DNA from: Opitutus terrae PB90-1
Lineage (GTDB): Bacteria; Verrucomicrobiota; Verrucomicrobiia; Opitutales; Opitutaceae
Reading direction: 5' to 3'
DNA length: 64,000 bases
Assembly (NCBI RefSeq): GCF_000019965.1
Contig: NC_010571.1
Location: 3,605,001-3,669,000 of the forward strand
In this document: piece after piece, positions 7,727 through 17,106 of the stretch
Position numbering within the stretch: the stretch's first letter is position 1
How the letters are laid out: each line of letters opens with the position of its first letter
Notes under the pieces: model-generated
The model's input: only the letters and a program-made list of their open reading frames with translations
What the model was told of the DNA's origin: nothing
Databases searched by the model: none
Made by a program: the position numbers and the translations under genes

Positions 7727-8965
7727 CTACCGCTGAATCAGCTTCAGGAACTCGGCGTTGGTTTTCGTCTTCGAGAGTCGCGCGATCATTGTTTCGGTCG
7801 ACTCCTCGATCTTCTGCTGCACCAGCGCGCGGCGGAAGAAATGGATCCCCTCGAGCGTCTTCGCGTCGATCAGGAGCTCTTCCTTGCGGGTGCCCGAGGC
7901 CGCGACGTTGATCGCGGGCCAGAGCCGCATCTCGGCGCACTTGCGATCGAGCACGAGCTCCATGTTGCCGGTGCCTTTGAACTCCTGGAAAATCACGTCA
8001 TCCATCCGGCTGCCGGTCTCGACCAGGACGGAGGCGATGATGGTGAGCGAGCCGGCTTCCTCGGTCTTGCGCGCGGAGGCGAAGAGCTGGCGCGGTTTTT
8101 CCAACGCGCGGACGTCCAAGCCGCCGGAGCCGGTGCGACCGCTGTTGCGTGCCGTGTTATGCGCGCGCGCGAGCCGCGTGATCGAATCGAGGAACAGCAC
8201 GACGTCGCGGCCGACCTCGACGAGCCGCTTGGCGCGCTCGATGCAAAGGTCCGCGATCCGGAGGTGATTTTCGATCTGCTCGTCATTGGACGAAGCCCAC
8301 ACCTCGGCGGGCACGCTGCGCTTGAAGTCGGTGACTTCCTCCGGGCGCTCGTCGACCAGCAGGATCATGACGAAGCACTCGGGATTGTTCTCCAGCACGC
8401 CCAGCGCCATGTCGCGGAGCAGGGTGGTCTTGCCGGTGCGGGGCGGCGCGACGATCAGGCCGCGCGTGCCCTTGCCGATCGGGCAGAACAGGTCGACGGC
8501 GCGGGTGGTCATGCGGCCGTCCTTCATTTCCATCTTCAGGTGCTGATTCGGCGAGATGGTCGTCAGCGTGGTGAACTCGAACTTCCCGCGACGTTCCTCG
8601 AGCGGGATGCCGTCGACGGTTTCGATAAACCGCATTTTCGGGTTCGGAAAACGGCCGTCAGGCGGGAACGCCGTGCCGCCGATCATCGAACCCTGTTTCA
8701 GCTTGAACCGGCGGATGAGTTCTTTCGGGACAAAGGGGTCGGTCGGGCGGCGTTTGCCGCCGCGGCTGATGTCGATCAACTGGCCGTTGCCGCCGCGCTG
8801 GAGGTCGATGTCGAGGACGCCCTCGACTTGGATCGTTTCGACCGGAGCGGGGGCCGGCGCGGTCGCGACCGCGGAGCGAGCAGCGTCAGGAGAGGGGGCA
8901 GTATCAGCGGCGGCGTTTTCCGGCGCAGGGGTGTCCACGGGGGCGGACGCGTTTTTCTTTTCCAT
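7727..8965 (-). CDS. rho: Transcription termination factor Rho
   Basis: The product is 412 aa. It is the hexameric RNA-dependent ATPase that ends transcription. The first ~45 residues are Ala/Pro-rich and low in complexity, and I see no typical Rho_N helical domain. From about residue 46 come the RNA-binding cold-shock-like domain (VEGVLDIDLQRGGNGQLID) and the RecA-like motor: Walker A APPRTGKT at 173-180, Walker B-like DVVLFLDSITRLARA, the Q-loop region and an R-loop (GTGNMELVLDRK). The motor is complete, so the protein should be functional. The Walker A has Arg where E. coli Rho has Lys181. It is monocistronic, divergent from acs. Confidence 0.98.
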   Translation of the reverse strand: MEKKNASAPVDTPAPENAAADTAPSPDAARSAVATAPAPAPVETIQVEGVLDIDLQRGGNGQLIDISRGGKRRPTDPFVPKELIRRFKLKQGSMIGGTAFPPDGRFPNPKMRFIETVDGIPLEERRGKFEFTTLTTISPNQHLKMEMKDGRMTTRAVDLFCPIGKGTRGLIVAPPRTGKTTLLRDMALGVLENNPECFVMILLVDERPEEVTDFKRSVPAEVWASSNDEQIENHLRIADLCIERAKRLVEVGRDVVLFLDSITRLARAHNTARNSGRTGSGGLDVRALEKPRQLFASARKTEEAGSLTIIASVLVETGSRMDDVIFQEFKGTGNMELVLDRKCAEMRLWPAINVAASGTRKEELLIDAKTLEGIHFFRRALVQQKIEESTETMIARLSKTKTNAEFLKLIQR

Positions 8966-9062
8966 ACGAAGGTATTAGATGTGCTCCTCCACTTGACGCC
9001 GAGAACTCATAGGTGAATAAGTGCCGCGCTTTGCGTTCTTAAACCCTACAATCCGCCACGAC

Positions 9063-11012
9063 GTGACAGACCAGACGATTACCTCAGTATCCCGGGAGCA
9101 CCGGTTAATCAGGCCTTCGGCCGAGTTCAAAGCCCAAGCCAACCTTGGGAGCGATGCAACTTACAAAAGGCTCTATGCGGAGTCTGTCAACTCCCCAGAG
9201 GAATTCTGGGGGCGGCAGGCGAAGGAGCATCTGGTCTGGCGCAAACCGTTTAAGAAGGTTCTGCGGTGGTCGCCGCCGCATGCGGAGTGGTTCTTGGGCG
9301 GGAAGTTAAACGTCTCGGAAAACTGTCTCGACCGCCACCTCGGCACTGCGCGCGAGAACAAGGCCGCGCTGATCTTTGAGGGTGAACCCGGCGACGTGCG
9401 GACGATCACGTACAAGCAGCTGCATTTCCACGTCTGCCGACTCGCGCACATTTTCGAGAACATGGGCATCGGCGCCGGCGATCGGGTCGCGATTTACATG
9501 CCGATGATCCCCGAGGCGGTGATGGCGATGCTGGCGTGCGCGCGCGTCGGCGCGATCCACACCGTGGTGTTCGGCGGGTTCAGCCCGGAAGCGCTCAAGG
9601 ACCGGATCAACGACTGCCAGGCGAAGCTCGTGATCACCGCCGACGGCGGCTGGCGGCGCGGCAAGATCGTCGAGCTGAAGGCGAATGTCGACCGCGCCCT
9701 CGAAGGCGCGCCGAGCGTGCAAACCGTCATGGTGGTGAGGCGCTGCGGCAACGAGATCACCATGGTCGACGGTCGCGATGTCTGGTGGAAGGAGGCGTGG
9801 CTCGGCGCGCCGAATACGCATGAGGCGAAGGGCTTCGATGCGGAACATCCGCTGTTCATCCTCTACACCAGCGGCTCGACAGGAAAACCGAAAGGCGTCC
9901 TGCACACCAGCGCGGGCTACCTGCTTGGCTGCAAGTTGAGCTCCCAATACGTTTTCGATCTCAAGGAAAACGACCGCTATTTCTGCTCCGCCGACATCGG
10001 CTGGGTAACCGGCCACAGCTACGTCGTCTACGGGCTGCTCTCCAACGGCGCGACGATCTTCATCTACGAAGGCGCGCCCAATCATCCTGAGCCGGATCGT
10101 TTCTGGCAGATGATCGACCGGCACGGATTGACGATCCTCTACACCGCGCCGACGGCGATCCGCGCGTTCATGCGTTGGGGCGACAACTACGTGCTGCGGC
10201 ACCGGCTCGACTCGCTCCGGCTGCTTGGGTCGGTGGGCGAGCCGATCAATCCGGAAGCGTGGATGTGGTATCACCGGATGATCGGCAAAAAACGGTGTCC
10301 GATCGTCGACACGTGGTGGCAGACCGAAACGGGCGCGATCATGATCGCACCGCTGCCGGGGCTCACTCCGCTGAAACCGGGCTCGGCCACGCGGCCGTTT
10401 TTCGGCGTGGTGGCCAAGGTCGTCGACGAGCGCGGTCGCGAAGTGCCGCGCAACACCGGCGGGAAGTTGGTCATCACCAAACCATGGCCGTCGATGCTTC
10501 GCACGCTCTGGGGCGACGACGAGCGGTACAAGAAGGCGTATTGGAGCGAGATCAAGGACGTGTATTTCACCGGCGACGGCGCGCGCCAGGACGAGGACGG
10601 CTACTTCTGGATCGTCGGCCGGATCGACGACGTGCTCAACGTTTCGGGACACCGCATCGGCACCGCGGAAGTGGAGAGCGCGCTCGTCTCGCATCCGGCG
10701 GTCGCCGAGGCCGCAGCGGTCGGACGGCCCGACGAGTTCAAGGGCCAGGCGCTCGTGGTATTCGTTTGCCTGAAGGCGGGACACACGGCTACGGACCCGC
10801 TCAAGGAGGAACTGCGCAGCCACGTCGCGAAGGAGATCGGTTCGCTGGCGCGGCCTGACGTGATCCGGTTCGCCGCAGCGCTGCCGAAGACGCGCAGCGG
10901 AAAAATCATGCGACGGATCCTCAAGGAGATCGCCACCGGCGGAATCGTGAAAGGCGATACGACGACGCTTGAAGATTTCAGCGTGGTCGCGAGCCTGCAG
11001 GCGGAGGAGTAG
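9063..11012 (+). CDS. acs: Acetyl-CoA synthetase
   Basis: The product is 649 aa from GTG 9063, which gives the usual Acs length and an N-terminus ([20 protein letters not shown]) like other Acs proteins. An alternative GTG at 9021 adds 14 residues and has an AGGTGA four bases upstream, so the start is uncertain. AMP-forming family motifs are clear: the P-loop [12 protein letters not shown], the acetyl-CoA synthetase-specific [21 protein letters not shown], and the C-terminal [11 protein letters not shown] with the lysine that is acetylated in homologues. It converts acetate, ATP and CoA to acetyl-CoA, feeding the same pool as the PDH operon at 26-30 kb. Confidence 0.97.
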   Translation: MTDQTITSVSREHRLIRPSAEFKAQANLGSDATYKRLYAESVNSPEEFWGRQAKEHLVWRKPFKKVLRWSPPHAEWFLGGKLNVSENCLDRHLGTARENKAALIFEGEPGDVRTITYKQLHFHVCRLAHIFENMGIGAGDRVAIYMPMIPEAVMAMLACARVGAIHTVVFGGFSPEALKDRINDCQAKLVITADGGWRRGKIVELKANVDRALEGAPSVQTVMVVRRCGNEITMVDGRDVWWKEAWLGAPNTHEAKGFDAEHPLFILYTSGSTGKPKGVLHTSAGYLLGCKLSSQYVFDLKENDRYFCSADIGWVTGHSYVVYGLLSNGATIFIYEGAPNHPEPDRFWQMIDRHGLTILYTAPTAIRAFMRWGDNYVLRHRLDSLRLLGSVGEPINPEAWMWYHRMIGKKRCPIVDTWWQTETGAIMIAPLPGLTPLKPGSATRPFFGVVAKVVDERGREVPRNTGGKLVITKPWPSMLRTLWGDDERYKKAYWSEIKDVYFTGDGARQDEDGYFWIVGRIDDVLNVSGHRIGTAEVESALVSHPAVAEAAAVGRPDEFKGQALVVFVCLKAGHTATDPLKEELRSHVAKEIGSLARPDVIRFAAALPKTRSGKIMRRILKEIATGGIVKGDTTTLEDFSVVASLQAEE

Positions 11013-11095
11013 GAGGATCGGACCTTCTCGCGCAGTCGTGTAGCAGGATGGGGCGCGTGGCCTCAACGCGCTCGGTTTTCTGTGGCCTCCGCCCG

Positions 11096-11186
11096 TGGGG
11101 CCGGCGCTCGCCTGCGGTGAGCCGGTCGAATCCGCCGCCGGCCGGGAGCACGAAAGTTTCGCGGCTGCCGGTGAACGGCAGGCCGA
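11096..11186. repeat. Degenerate twin-hairpin element
   Basis: This is a decayed copy of the element seen at 20799-20875. It keeps GGCCGGCGCT at its left side, GCCGCCGGCC in the middle and CTGCCG-GTGAA-CGGCAG at 11165-11181, but an extra G breaks the right stem and the GTAG/CTAC ends are gone. It lies between acs and the response regulator gene, which converge here. Confidence 0.55.
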
Positions 11187-11223
11187 CGCACACGTGCTTC
11201 TCAGGAAGCGGGAATAGGCCCGT

Positions 11224-11970
11224 TCAGCCCGGCAATCCCAGACGCGCTGCGATACGGTTGAGTTCGGCTTCGACGCCTTTCAACTCTTCCGCCACTTCGA
11301 GCGGCGAGGGGGCCAGCATGTCTCCGTGCTGTTCGCAATAATTGCGGGTAAATGACGCTTCGACCAATTCCATTTCCTGCCCCAGCACGCGCAAGCTGAG
11401 GTTCGCGCACGCGCCGCGGAGCGCGTTCGATTCGATGGTGGCGCGCGTGAATTCCTGCGGTGTTTGCGCCTGCCGGGCCGAGTCCATCCACGCGCGGACT
11501 TTGCCCAGGAGAGCGGTGACCAGCTGCGTCACGGCACCAGGGGGTACCCCGAGGCGTTGCGCGATGTCCGCCGTCGGGTCCGCGGCGGTGCGCGCCGCTT
11601 TCTCGGCGGCGGTGCTGCGGATTTTTTCGAGCACGGCTTCCCGGCTGTAGGGCTTCACGAGGTAGTGGCGCACTCCGAGCTGCGCCGCGCGAACGACGGA
11701 TTGCCGGTCCTTGACAGCCGTGCAGAGAATGACGGACAGGTTGCGCAGAGCCGCCACCCCCCGAATGCGTTCCACGAGCGCCAGCCCGTCGAGCCTCGTC
11801 GCGGCCAGGTCGATGATCGCGAGATCGAAGGTCTGGCCGGATTCGCGCAGCATCGTCCACGCTTCTTCGCCATCATACACCTCCGTGAGGTCGTGGCCCG
11901 GATCGAGGGCGGTGATCCGCCGCATCAAGTCGCGGTTGGTGCTGTCATCGTCGGCAAGCAGAATGTTCAT
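11224..11970 (-). CDS. Response regulator: receiver domain plus C-terminal helical domain
   Basis: The product is 248 aa. Residues 1-120 form a CheY-like receiver: acidic pocket DDD at 7-9, phospho-acceptor Asp54, Thr84 and Lys106 (LVKPY). The usual Met-Pro after the phospho-Asp is replaced by Ala-Thr, and the loop reads IIDLAATRLDG. Residues ~125-248 are helical with no recognised output domain; they contain several Glu/Leu-rich stretches and could be a dimerisation or HPt-like helical bundle without an obvious active histidine. It aligns gap-free over its receiver with the 122-aa regulator at 18590-18958, so the two are paralogues. It lies close to a hybrid kinase locus but is not in an operon with it. 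Confidence 0.9.
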   Translation of the reverse strand: MNILLADDDSTNRDLMRRITALDPGHDLTEVYDGEEAWTMLRESGQTFDLAIIDLAATRLDGLALVERIRGVAALRNLSVILCTAVKDRQSVVRAAQLGVRHYLVKPYSREAVLEKIRSTAAEKAARTAADPTADIAQRLGVPPGAVTQLVTALLGKVRAWMDSARQAQTPQEFTRATIESNALRGACANLSLRVLGQEMELVEASFTRNYCEQHGDMLAPSPLEVAEELKGVEAELNRIAARLGLPG

Positions 11971-12154
11971 GCGCAGATGCAGACCTGAATCGGCTGTTGT
12001 CGACGGAAGTTGATGGGCAATGCGGGCCTTCGCGGCGGGTGTTCATTTGCGCGCCCGGCGCCATCCGAGAGCGGACCAAACCTTCCCGCCCGCCCGGGCC
12101 GATCCGCTGGTCGGCCCCGGCTGGAAAAATCGCCGCGCGCATGCACATTGCCGC

Positions 12155-13099
12155 ATGCTGCAACTGTCCGGAATTCATCACCTCACTGCGGTCACGGCGG
12201 CCGCGTCCCGGAATCACGCCTTCTACACCCGCGCGCTCGGAATGCGGCTGGTGAAGAAGTCGGTGAACCAGGATGACGTGTCCGCGTATCACCTGTTCTA
12301 TGCCGATGGTGCCGGTTCGCCCGGCACGGACCTGACGTTCTTCGACTGGCCGGCGGCGCGGGAGCGGCGCGGCACGCACAGCATCGTCCGCACGGGACTG
12401 CGTGTGGCCGACGAGGCGACGCTCCGGTGGTGGGTCGAGCGGCTCACGGCGGAAGGCGTGCGACCGCAGTCGATCGCCGCGATCGACGGCCGGCTGACGG
12501 TCGAGTTCGAGGATTTCGAGGGACAGCGGCTGGCGCTGATCGTCGACGCACAGCCGCGCGAACCAGCGCGGCCGTGGAACAAGAGCCCGGTGCCGGCAGA
12601 ACGGCAGATCCTGGGCCTGGGACCGATTACCCTCAGCGTGCCGGCGCTCGCACCGACCGATGCGGTACTTACCCAGGTGATGAACTTGCGACCCGGCCGG
12701 GAGTATGTGCAGGGCGAGGCCAAGGTGCACGTGTATGAAATGGGGCCGGGCGGCGCGGCGGCGGAGCTGCACGTGATCGTGCAGCCGAACCTGCCGGCGG
12801 CGCGACTCGGTGCGGGCGGCGTACACCACGTGGCGTTCCGGACGACCCGGGCCGACTACGAGGCTTGGGGGCAACGCCTGCAGGAGCTACATATTCCCTC
12901 CAGCGGGCCGGTCGACCGGTTCTACTTCCAGAGTCTCTATTTTCGTGAGCCGAACGGGATCCTGTTCGAGATCGCAACGGATGAACCCGGGTTTGCCGCG
13001 GACGAGCCGCTCGAACACCTTGGCGAAAAGCTCGCGCTGCCGCCGTTTCTCGAAGGACGCCGCCCAGAAATCGAGGCCGGGCTGAAGCCCCTCGCGTAG
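12155..13099 (+). CDS. Two-domain VOC (glyoxalase-fold) ring-cleaving dioxygenase, LinE/MhqO type
   Basis: The product is 314 aa. The start at 12155 gives [15 protein letters not shown], the usual family N-terminus. Two vicinal-oxygen-chelate domains are present: residues ~4-135 with GIHHLTAV (metal His) and [19 protein letters not shown], and residues ~150-290 with [12 protein letters not shown] and a final [18 protein letters not shown] (metal Glu). Proteins of this type cleave or detoxify hydroquinones and similar ring compounds with Fe(II), for example Bacillus MhqA/E/O and Sphingomonas LinE. The substrate here is unknown. It stands between two response regulator genes with which it has no evident link and converges with the double-receiver gene 25 bases downstream. 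Confidence 0.9.
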   Translation: MLQLSGIHHLTAVTAAASRNHAFYTRALGMRLVKKSVNQDDVSAYHLFYADGAGSPGTDLTFFDWPAARERRGTHSIVRTGLRVADEATLRWWVERLTAEGVRPQSIAAIDGRLTVEFEDFEGQRLALIVDAQPREPARPWNKSPVPAERQILGLGPITLSVPALAPTDAVLTQVMNLRPGREYVQGEAKVHVYEMGPGGAAAELHVIVQPNLPAARLGAGGVHHVAFRTTRADYEAWGQRLQELHIPSSGPVDRFYFQSLYFREPNGILFEIATDEPGFAADEPLEHLGEKLALPPFLEGRRPEIEAGLKPLA

Positions 13100-13124
13100 C
13101 GACGACGCAACGTCCGGGCGTGGC

Positions 13125-13907
13125 TTACGCGCACGCGCGGAGCGCCGTGCGTACCTTGCCGCTGTCGAGCGGCTTGAGCAGGTAGCTGTCGATGTGCAGA
13201 TGGCTCAAGGCGACGATCTTGTCGCGATCGCGCAGCCCGGATACGACCGCGATCCGCAACGCATGCAGCTGTGGATCCTGCCGGATCTGCCGGATCAGTT
13301 CGAGACCGTCCATTCCCGGCATTTGCAGATCGATGAAGCAGATATCCGGCGCCGGGTTTTTCCGCAGCAGTTCCAACGCCTTGAGACCGTCTTCGGCCTC
13401 GATCACGCTCCAGTAGTCCTCTTCCTTCGCCATCGCGGCGAGGGCCGCGCGGGCGACATTGTCGTCGTCAACGACCAGGGCGACCTTGCTCAGCAGATTG
13501 CGCAGTCCACTGGAATCCTCGTCCGGATCGGGGATCGTGGCGAGAATCGGCCGGAGCACGCTGAGGATTCGCTCCGTCTCGAACGGTTTCAGCAGGTAAC
13601 CGTCGATCGCGAGCTTGGCTAGTGCCAGAATGGTGGCCCGGTCGCGGTTGCCGGAAGCGATGACGACGCGCAAGCCGCGCAGATCGGGATCATCGCGGAT
13701 CCGTCGGAGGAATTCGACGCCGCCGATTTTCGGCATCTGGAGATCGACGATGCATAGCTGCGGGCGAAAACCACGGCGAAGCAGGTCCAGCGCCTTCTGG
13801 CCGTCGATCGCCTCGTGGATTTTCCAGGACGACTCGGCGCCCAGAATTTCGCGGAGCGCGGTGCGTTCGATCGCCTCGTCTTCGACGATGAGGATTTGCT
13901 TGCTCAT
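13125..13907 (-). CDS. Double-receiver response regulator
   Basis: The product is 260 aa and consists of two complete CheY-like receivers with no output domain. Receiver 1 covers about 3-120, with phospho-acceptor Asp55 (VDLQMPKIGG) and Lys107 (LLKPF). Receiver 2 covers about 141-260, with Asp193 (IDLQMPGMDG) and Lys245 (LLKPL). Both keep the acidic pocket, the Met-Pro and the Lys-Pro, so both should be phosphorylatable. The gene starts at ATG 13907, which overlaps the stop of the hybrid kinase by four bases, so it is almost certainly a partner of that kinase and its HPt domain. Phosphate sink or protein-interaction output are the plausible roles. Confidence 0.95.
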   Translation of the reverse strand: MSKQILIVEDEAIERTALREILGAESSWKIHEAIDGQKALDLLRRGFRPQLCIVDLQMPKIGGVEFLRRIRDDPDLRGLRVVIASGNRDRATILALAKLAIDGYLLKPFETERILSVLRPILATIPDPDEDSSGLRNLLSKVALVVDDDNVARAALAAMAKEEDYWSVIEAEDGLKALELLRKNPAPDICFIDLQMPGMDGLELIRQIRQDPQLHALRIAVVSGLRDRDKIVALSHLHIDSYLLKPLDSGKVRTALRACA

Positions 13908-16798
13908 GGGGAAAGTTTCGCGGGCGCTGCGGCGGTCCGGCTGGCGCGTACCTTTTCATACTCCTGCTCGATCTGCCCGAGCAGCGCGGCGAGCGCGGCG
14001 GGCGTTGCGGTCAGCGCCTGCGCCTCGACCGACGCGGCGAGCTCGCTCATCCGGACCGCGTCGACATAGCGCGCGGCGCTCTTGAGCGCGTGGGCGGTGC
14101 CGCCCAAGCCGTTGCGATCACCGGCTTCGAGCCCGGCGCGCATCGCCGTGATCCGCTTCGGCGCGTCCTCGTGAAAAATCGCGATCAGCTGCTGCTTCGT
14201 GCGGTCGGGCAGTGCGGGGGCGGCCGGCGCCGAGGCCGGTTCCTCGAGCAGTTTGAGCAACTCGGCCTCGCTCAATCCGGTGGGCGGCACGGAGGCGGAG
14301 GGGGAGGGCGTCGAAACCGCGGGCAGAACCACGCCGCGCTCGCGCAGCCGGTCGATGGCGCGATCGATCGCGGCGGCGAGCGTTTCGCGGCGCAACGGCT
14401 TGGTGATGCAATCGTCCATGCCATTATCGAGAAATTCCTTTCGGCTGACCTCCGACGCGTTGGCCGAGGCGGCGCAGACGTAGATCTTCGGATCGAGCGC
14501 GCCGTTCGCCGGGTCGCGCAGCATCCGGGTTGCGCTGACGCCATCGAGCACCGGCATCCGGCCATCCATCAGCACGAAGTCGAACGGTTTCGAGCGCAGC
14601 AGATCGAGCGCGAGCGCGCCGTTTTCGGCGAAGGTGACCTCGTGGCCGAGGTCGATCAAGAACTCGCCGGCGACGAGCCGGTTGGCGCGATCGTCCTCGG
14701 CGCAAAGCACACGGAGCCGTGCCTTGGAGCGGAGGTCCGGGGCTTTGGCGGTGGCGGCTGGCACCACCACGTCGCTGCGGGGGCGTGCGAGCGGCACGAC
14801 GAACGTGAACGTGGCGCCACGGCCCGGTTCACTCTCGACGCTCACCGAGCCATTCATAGATTCGGCGAGCGCTTTCACGATGGAGAGACCGAGGCCCGTG
14901 CCGCCGTACCGTCGCGTGGTCGACACGTCGGCCTGCTCAAACTTTTCGAAGAGCCGAAGCTGCGTCGCCTGGTCGATGCCACAGCCGGTGTCACGCACCG
15001 CGATGAGGAACACGACGGACTCCTTGCGCACCTCGGGACAGGTGAGCGTGACGGTGATGCTGCCGGATTCGGTAAACTTGAGGGCGTTGTTCTGCAGGTT
15101 GTCCACCACTTGCCGCAACCGGACCGGGTCACCGACGAGGACCTCTGGCATGTTGGCGCTGAAGATGTGCTTGAACTCGAGTTTTTTCGCCTCGGCGCGG
15201 AGCCGGGCGGCTTCGCAGACGTTCTTGAACACCTCGCGCGGCCGGAAGGGCACGGCTTCGATGCGGAGTTTGCCGGCCTCGATCTTTGCCGTGTCGAGAA
15301 TGTCGTCGAGGATGCGCAGCAGCGACTCGGCACTGTCGCGGGCGACCGCGGTGTATTCGCGGAGCAGGTGCGCGGGCGGATTATTGCGCAACAGGTCGAG
15401 CACCCCGATCACGCCGGCAAGCGGTGTGCGGAGCTCATGGCTCATCACCGCGAGGAAATCGCTCTTCGCCTTGGTCGCGCGCTCAGCGGCGTCGCGGGCC
15501 AGCTCGAGCCGCTGCGCGCTTTCGCGCAGGTGCTCCTGCGCCACGAAGGAGCCGAGCACGAGCAGGAACACGAGCAGGACGATGAACGTCACCGGCAATC
15601 GGGCGGCCCGGACCTCCGCGGCCCACCGGTGGGCGGACACATCGAGGTCGAGATGGATGCTGCGCCCGGCGCCGAGATCGAGGAGCGGTACCGAGCCGGT
15701 GACCCATTCCCCCCAGCGGTCGGCGATCGGTCCGAGGACAAATGGCTGTCGCTCCGCGAGCGACCCGAGGTAAACCGGATCGGCTTCATCGTAGAGCTGT
15801 CCTGGCGGCGAATAGTCCGGCGAATCGGGCGATTCGGAGTCGACGAGAAACCGCACTTGCCCGTGCGCGAGGCCCATCAACATCGCGAAGCGCAGGTCGG
15901 GATTGGCCGAGCGCATCGCGGTGAACACGCGTTTCAATTTCGCATAGCTTTCCCGCGTGAGGTCGGTTTCATCCCAGTGCAGCGCGCGAATGGCTGCGAT
16001 GTCGAGCGACGCGGCGGCGAGCTTGGTGCGCAGCAGGATTTGTTCGCGCATCGCCCGGTCCTTGGCGGCGCTGACCTCGTTCGCGACGAGGATACCGCCG
16101 GCCAGCAGCAGGAGAACGGTCACGAAACAAAGATACCGACGGCGGCGCCACGCACGGGCGGCAGGCGCGCCGAGTTTGCGCTGGTGAGCGATGGCGTAGC
16201 CGGCATAGAGCGGCAGCGTGAGCAGAATGACCGCGGCCAGTTCGATCGCTGCCGGCACCGCTTGGCCGGCACCTACGAGGTCGAGCCGGGCTCGATAGGG
16301 CTCCGGCAGCGCGGACATCAACGCGTAGACGGGAAGAATCAGTCCAATCAGCCGCAGTCGTTTCGCTTCGTCGGTGACCGAAACCCGCGCGCGCCGGAAC
16401 TGCCACACGGACGCCCAGCCGCCGCTGACCACCGCGGCCAACGCGATGAGCAGGCTAACCGTCGCCGTGCCGGCGAGGGCGGTCATTCCGCCGATCGCCA
16501 CCGTTGCGCCCACATACCAGCGGCGCGGCGCAGGCGCGTGCAGCAAAAACCGATACCGCCGCGCAAACTCGAACAGCCCGATCACTGCGACCATTTGCAG
16601 GCCGGTCTGAGCGAGCTCGAGCGGGCGGGAGGTTTGGGTGCCGAGCGCGGCAATGGCGAGCCAGTTGAGCCCGGCATGAGCCAGCAAAAACAGCCCGAGC
16701 CATCGCCACGAAGGCTCGTCGCGTCCGAGAACACTCAGCCCAATCGCGGTGGCGACCAGCAGCCCGCTTCCGGCCAGCAGAATGAAATCAACATTCAC
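13904..16798 (-). CDS. Membrane hybrid histidine kinase with receiver and HPt domains
   Basis: The product is 964 aa. The N-terminus has about seven hydrophobic helices (roughly residues 4-240), a periplasmic-looking stretch at 241-400 and another helix at 402-420. It is followed by HisKA with phospho-His454 (MSHELRTPL), HATPase_c (N-box NNALKF at about 570, DTGCGID, GGTGLGLSIV), a receiver at about 695-815 with Asp745 (LMDGRMPVLDG) and Lys800, and a C-terminal HPt domain with His903 (AHALKSAARY). The full His-Asp-His relay is thus in one chain, and the final acceptor is probably the double-receiver protein encoded by the overlapping downstream gene. The signal sensed is unknown. Confidence 0.97.
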   Translation of the reverse strand: MNVDFILLAGSGLLVATAIGLSVLGRDEPSWRWLGLFLLAHAGLNWLAIAALGTQTSRPLELAQTGLQMVAVIGLFEFARRYRFLLHAPAPRRWYVGATVAIGGMTALAGTATVSLLIALAAVVSGGWASVWQFRRARVSVTDEAKRLRLIGLILPVYALMSALPEPYRARLDLVGAGQAVPAAIELAAVILLTLPLYAGYAIAHQRKLGAPAARAWRRRRYLCFVTVLLLLAGGILVANEVSAAKDRAMREQILLRTKLAAASLDIAAIRALHWDETDLTRESYAKLKRVFTAMRSANPDLRFAMLMGLAHGQVRFLVDSESPDSPDYSPPGQLYDEADPVYLGSLAERQPFVLGPIADRWGEWVTGSVPLLDLGAGRSIHLDLDVSAHRWAAEVRAARLPVTFIVLLVFLLVLGSFVAQEHLRESAQRLELARDAAERATKAKSDFLAVMSHELRTPLAGVIGVLDLLRNNPPAHLLREYTAVARDSAESLLRILDDILDTAKIEAGKLRIEAVPFRPREVFKNVCEAARLRAEAKKLEFKHIFSANMPEVLVGDPVRLRQVVDNLQNNALKFTESGSITVTLTCPEVRKESVVFLIAVRDTGCGIDQATQLRLFEKFEQADVSTTRRYGGTGLGLSIVKALAESMNGSVSVESEPGRGATFTFVVPLARPRSDVVVPAATAKAPDLRSKARLRVLCAEDDRANRLVAGEFLIDLGHEVTFAENGALALDLLRSKPFDFVLMDGRMPVLDGVSATRMLRDPANGALDPKIYVCAASANASEVSRKEFLDNGMDDCITKPLRRETLAAAIDRAIDRLRERGVVLPAVSTPSPSASVPPTGLSEAELLKLLEEPASAPAAPALPDRTKQQLIAIFHEDAPKRITAMRAGLEAGDRNGLGGTAHALKSAARYVDAVRMSELAASVEAQALTATPAALAALLGQIEQEYEKVRASRTAAAPAKLSP

Positions 16799-17106
16799 GG
16801 GCAGGAATGCACAAGCGATCGCGCCGGGTGCGGACTAGCAGCCGGGCCGTTGAAGCGGGCGGAACACATGAGGACACTCCCTCATCGTCGCGCGCCGTAC
16901 GGCCTGAAGGGCCAGATGCACGATCTTTTAAAGAATCGCGCGCCCTATTAGCCGGAAAAATTTCTGGAAGGCCCGCGCAAGTAACGCTAGACAGGGATAA
17001 ACCGGAGGTGACACCACGCGGCGCGAAGACCAGAGCGGGGCAACCGGACGTTCATCCCGGGTCGCCCCGGCGGGCCCCCGACTCCCGAATTACGACCAAT
17101 TTAGGA
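16799..17106. other. 308-bp gap without a recognisable gene
   Basis: This lies between the start of the hybrid kinase gene and the stop of ffh, both on the minus strand. I looked specifically for an SRP RNA beside ffh and did not find its conserved core on either strand. No strong hairpin plus T-run is present. It must contain the kinase promoter, but I cannot place it. Confidence 0.5.

Noticed and set aside
14090-16951. 953-aa open frame on the plus strand opposite the hybrid kinase gene
   Set aside because: Composition (Arg/His/Gln/Glu-rich, no domain pattern) is that of an antisense shadow in GC-rich DNA; the minus strand carries a complete kinase.
16799-17106. Possible SRP RNA gene near ffh
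   Set aside because: I looked for the conserved GGAA-loop core on both strands of this gap and did not find it.
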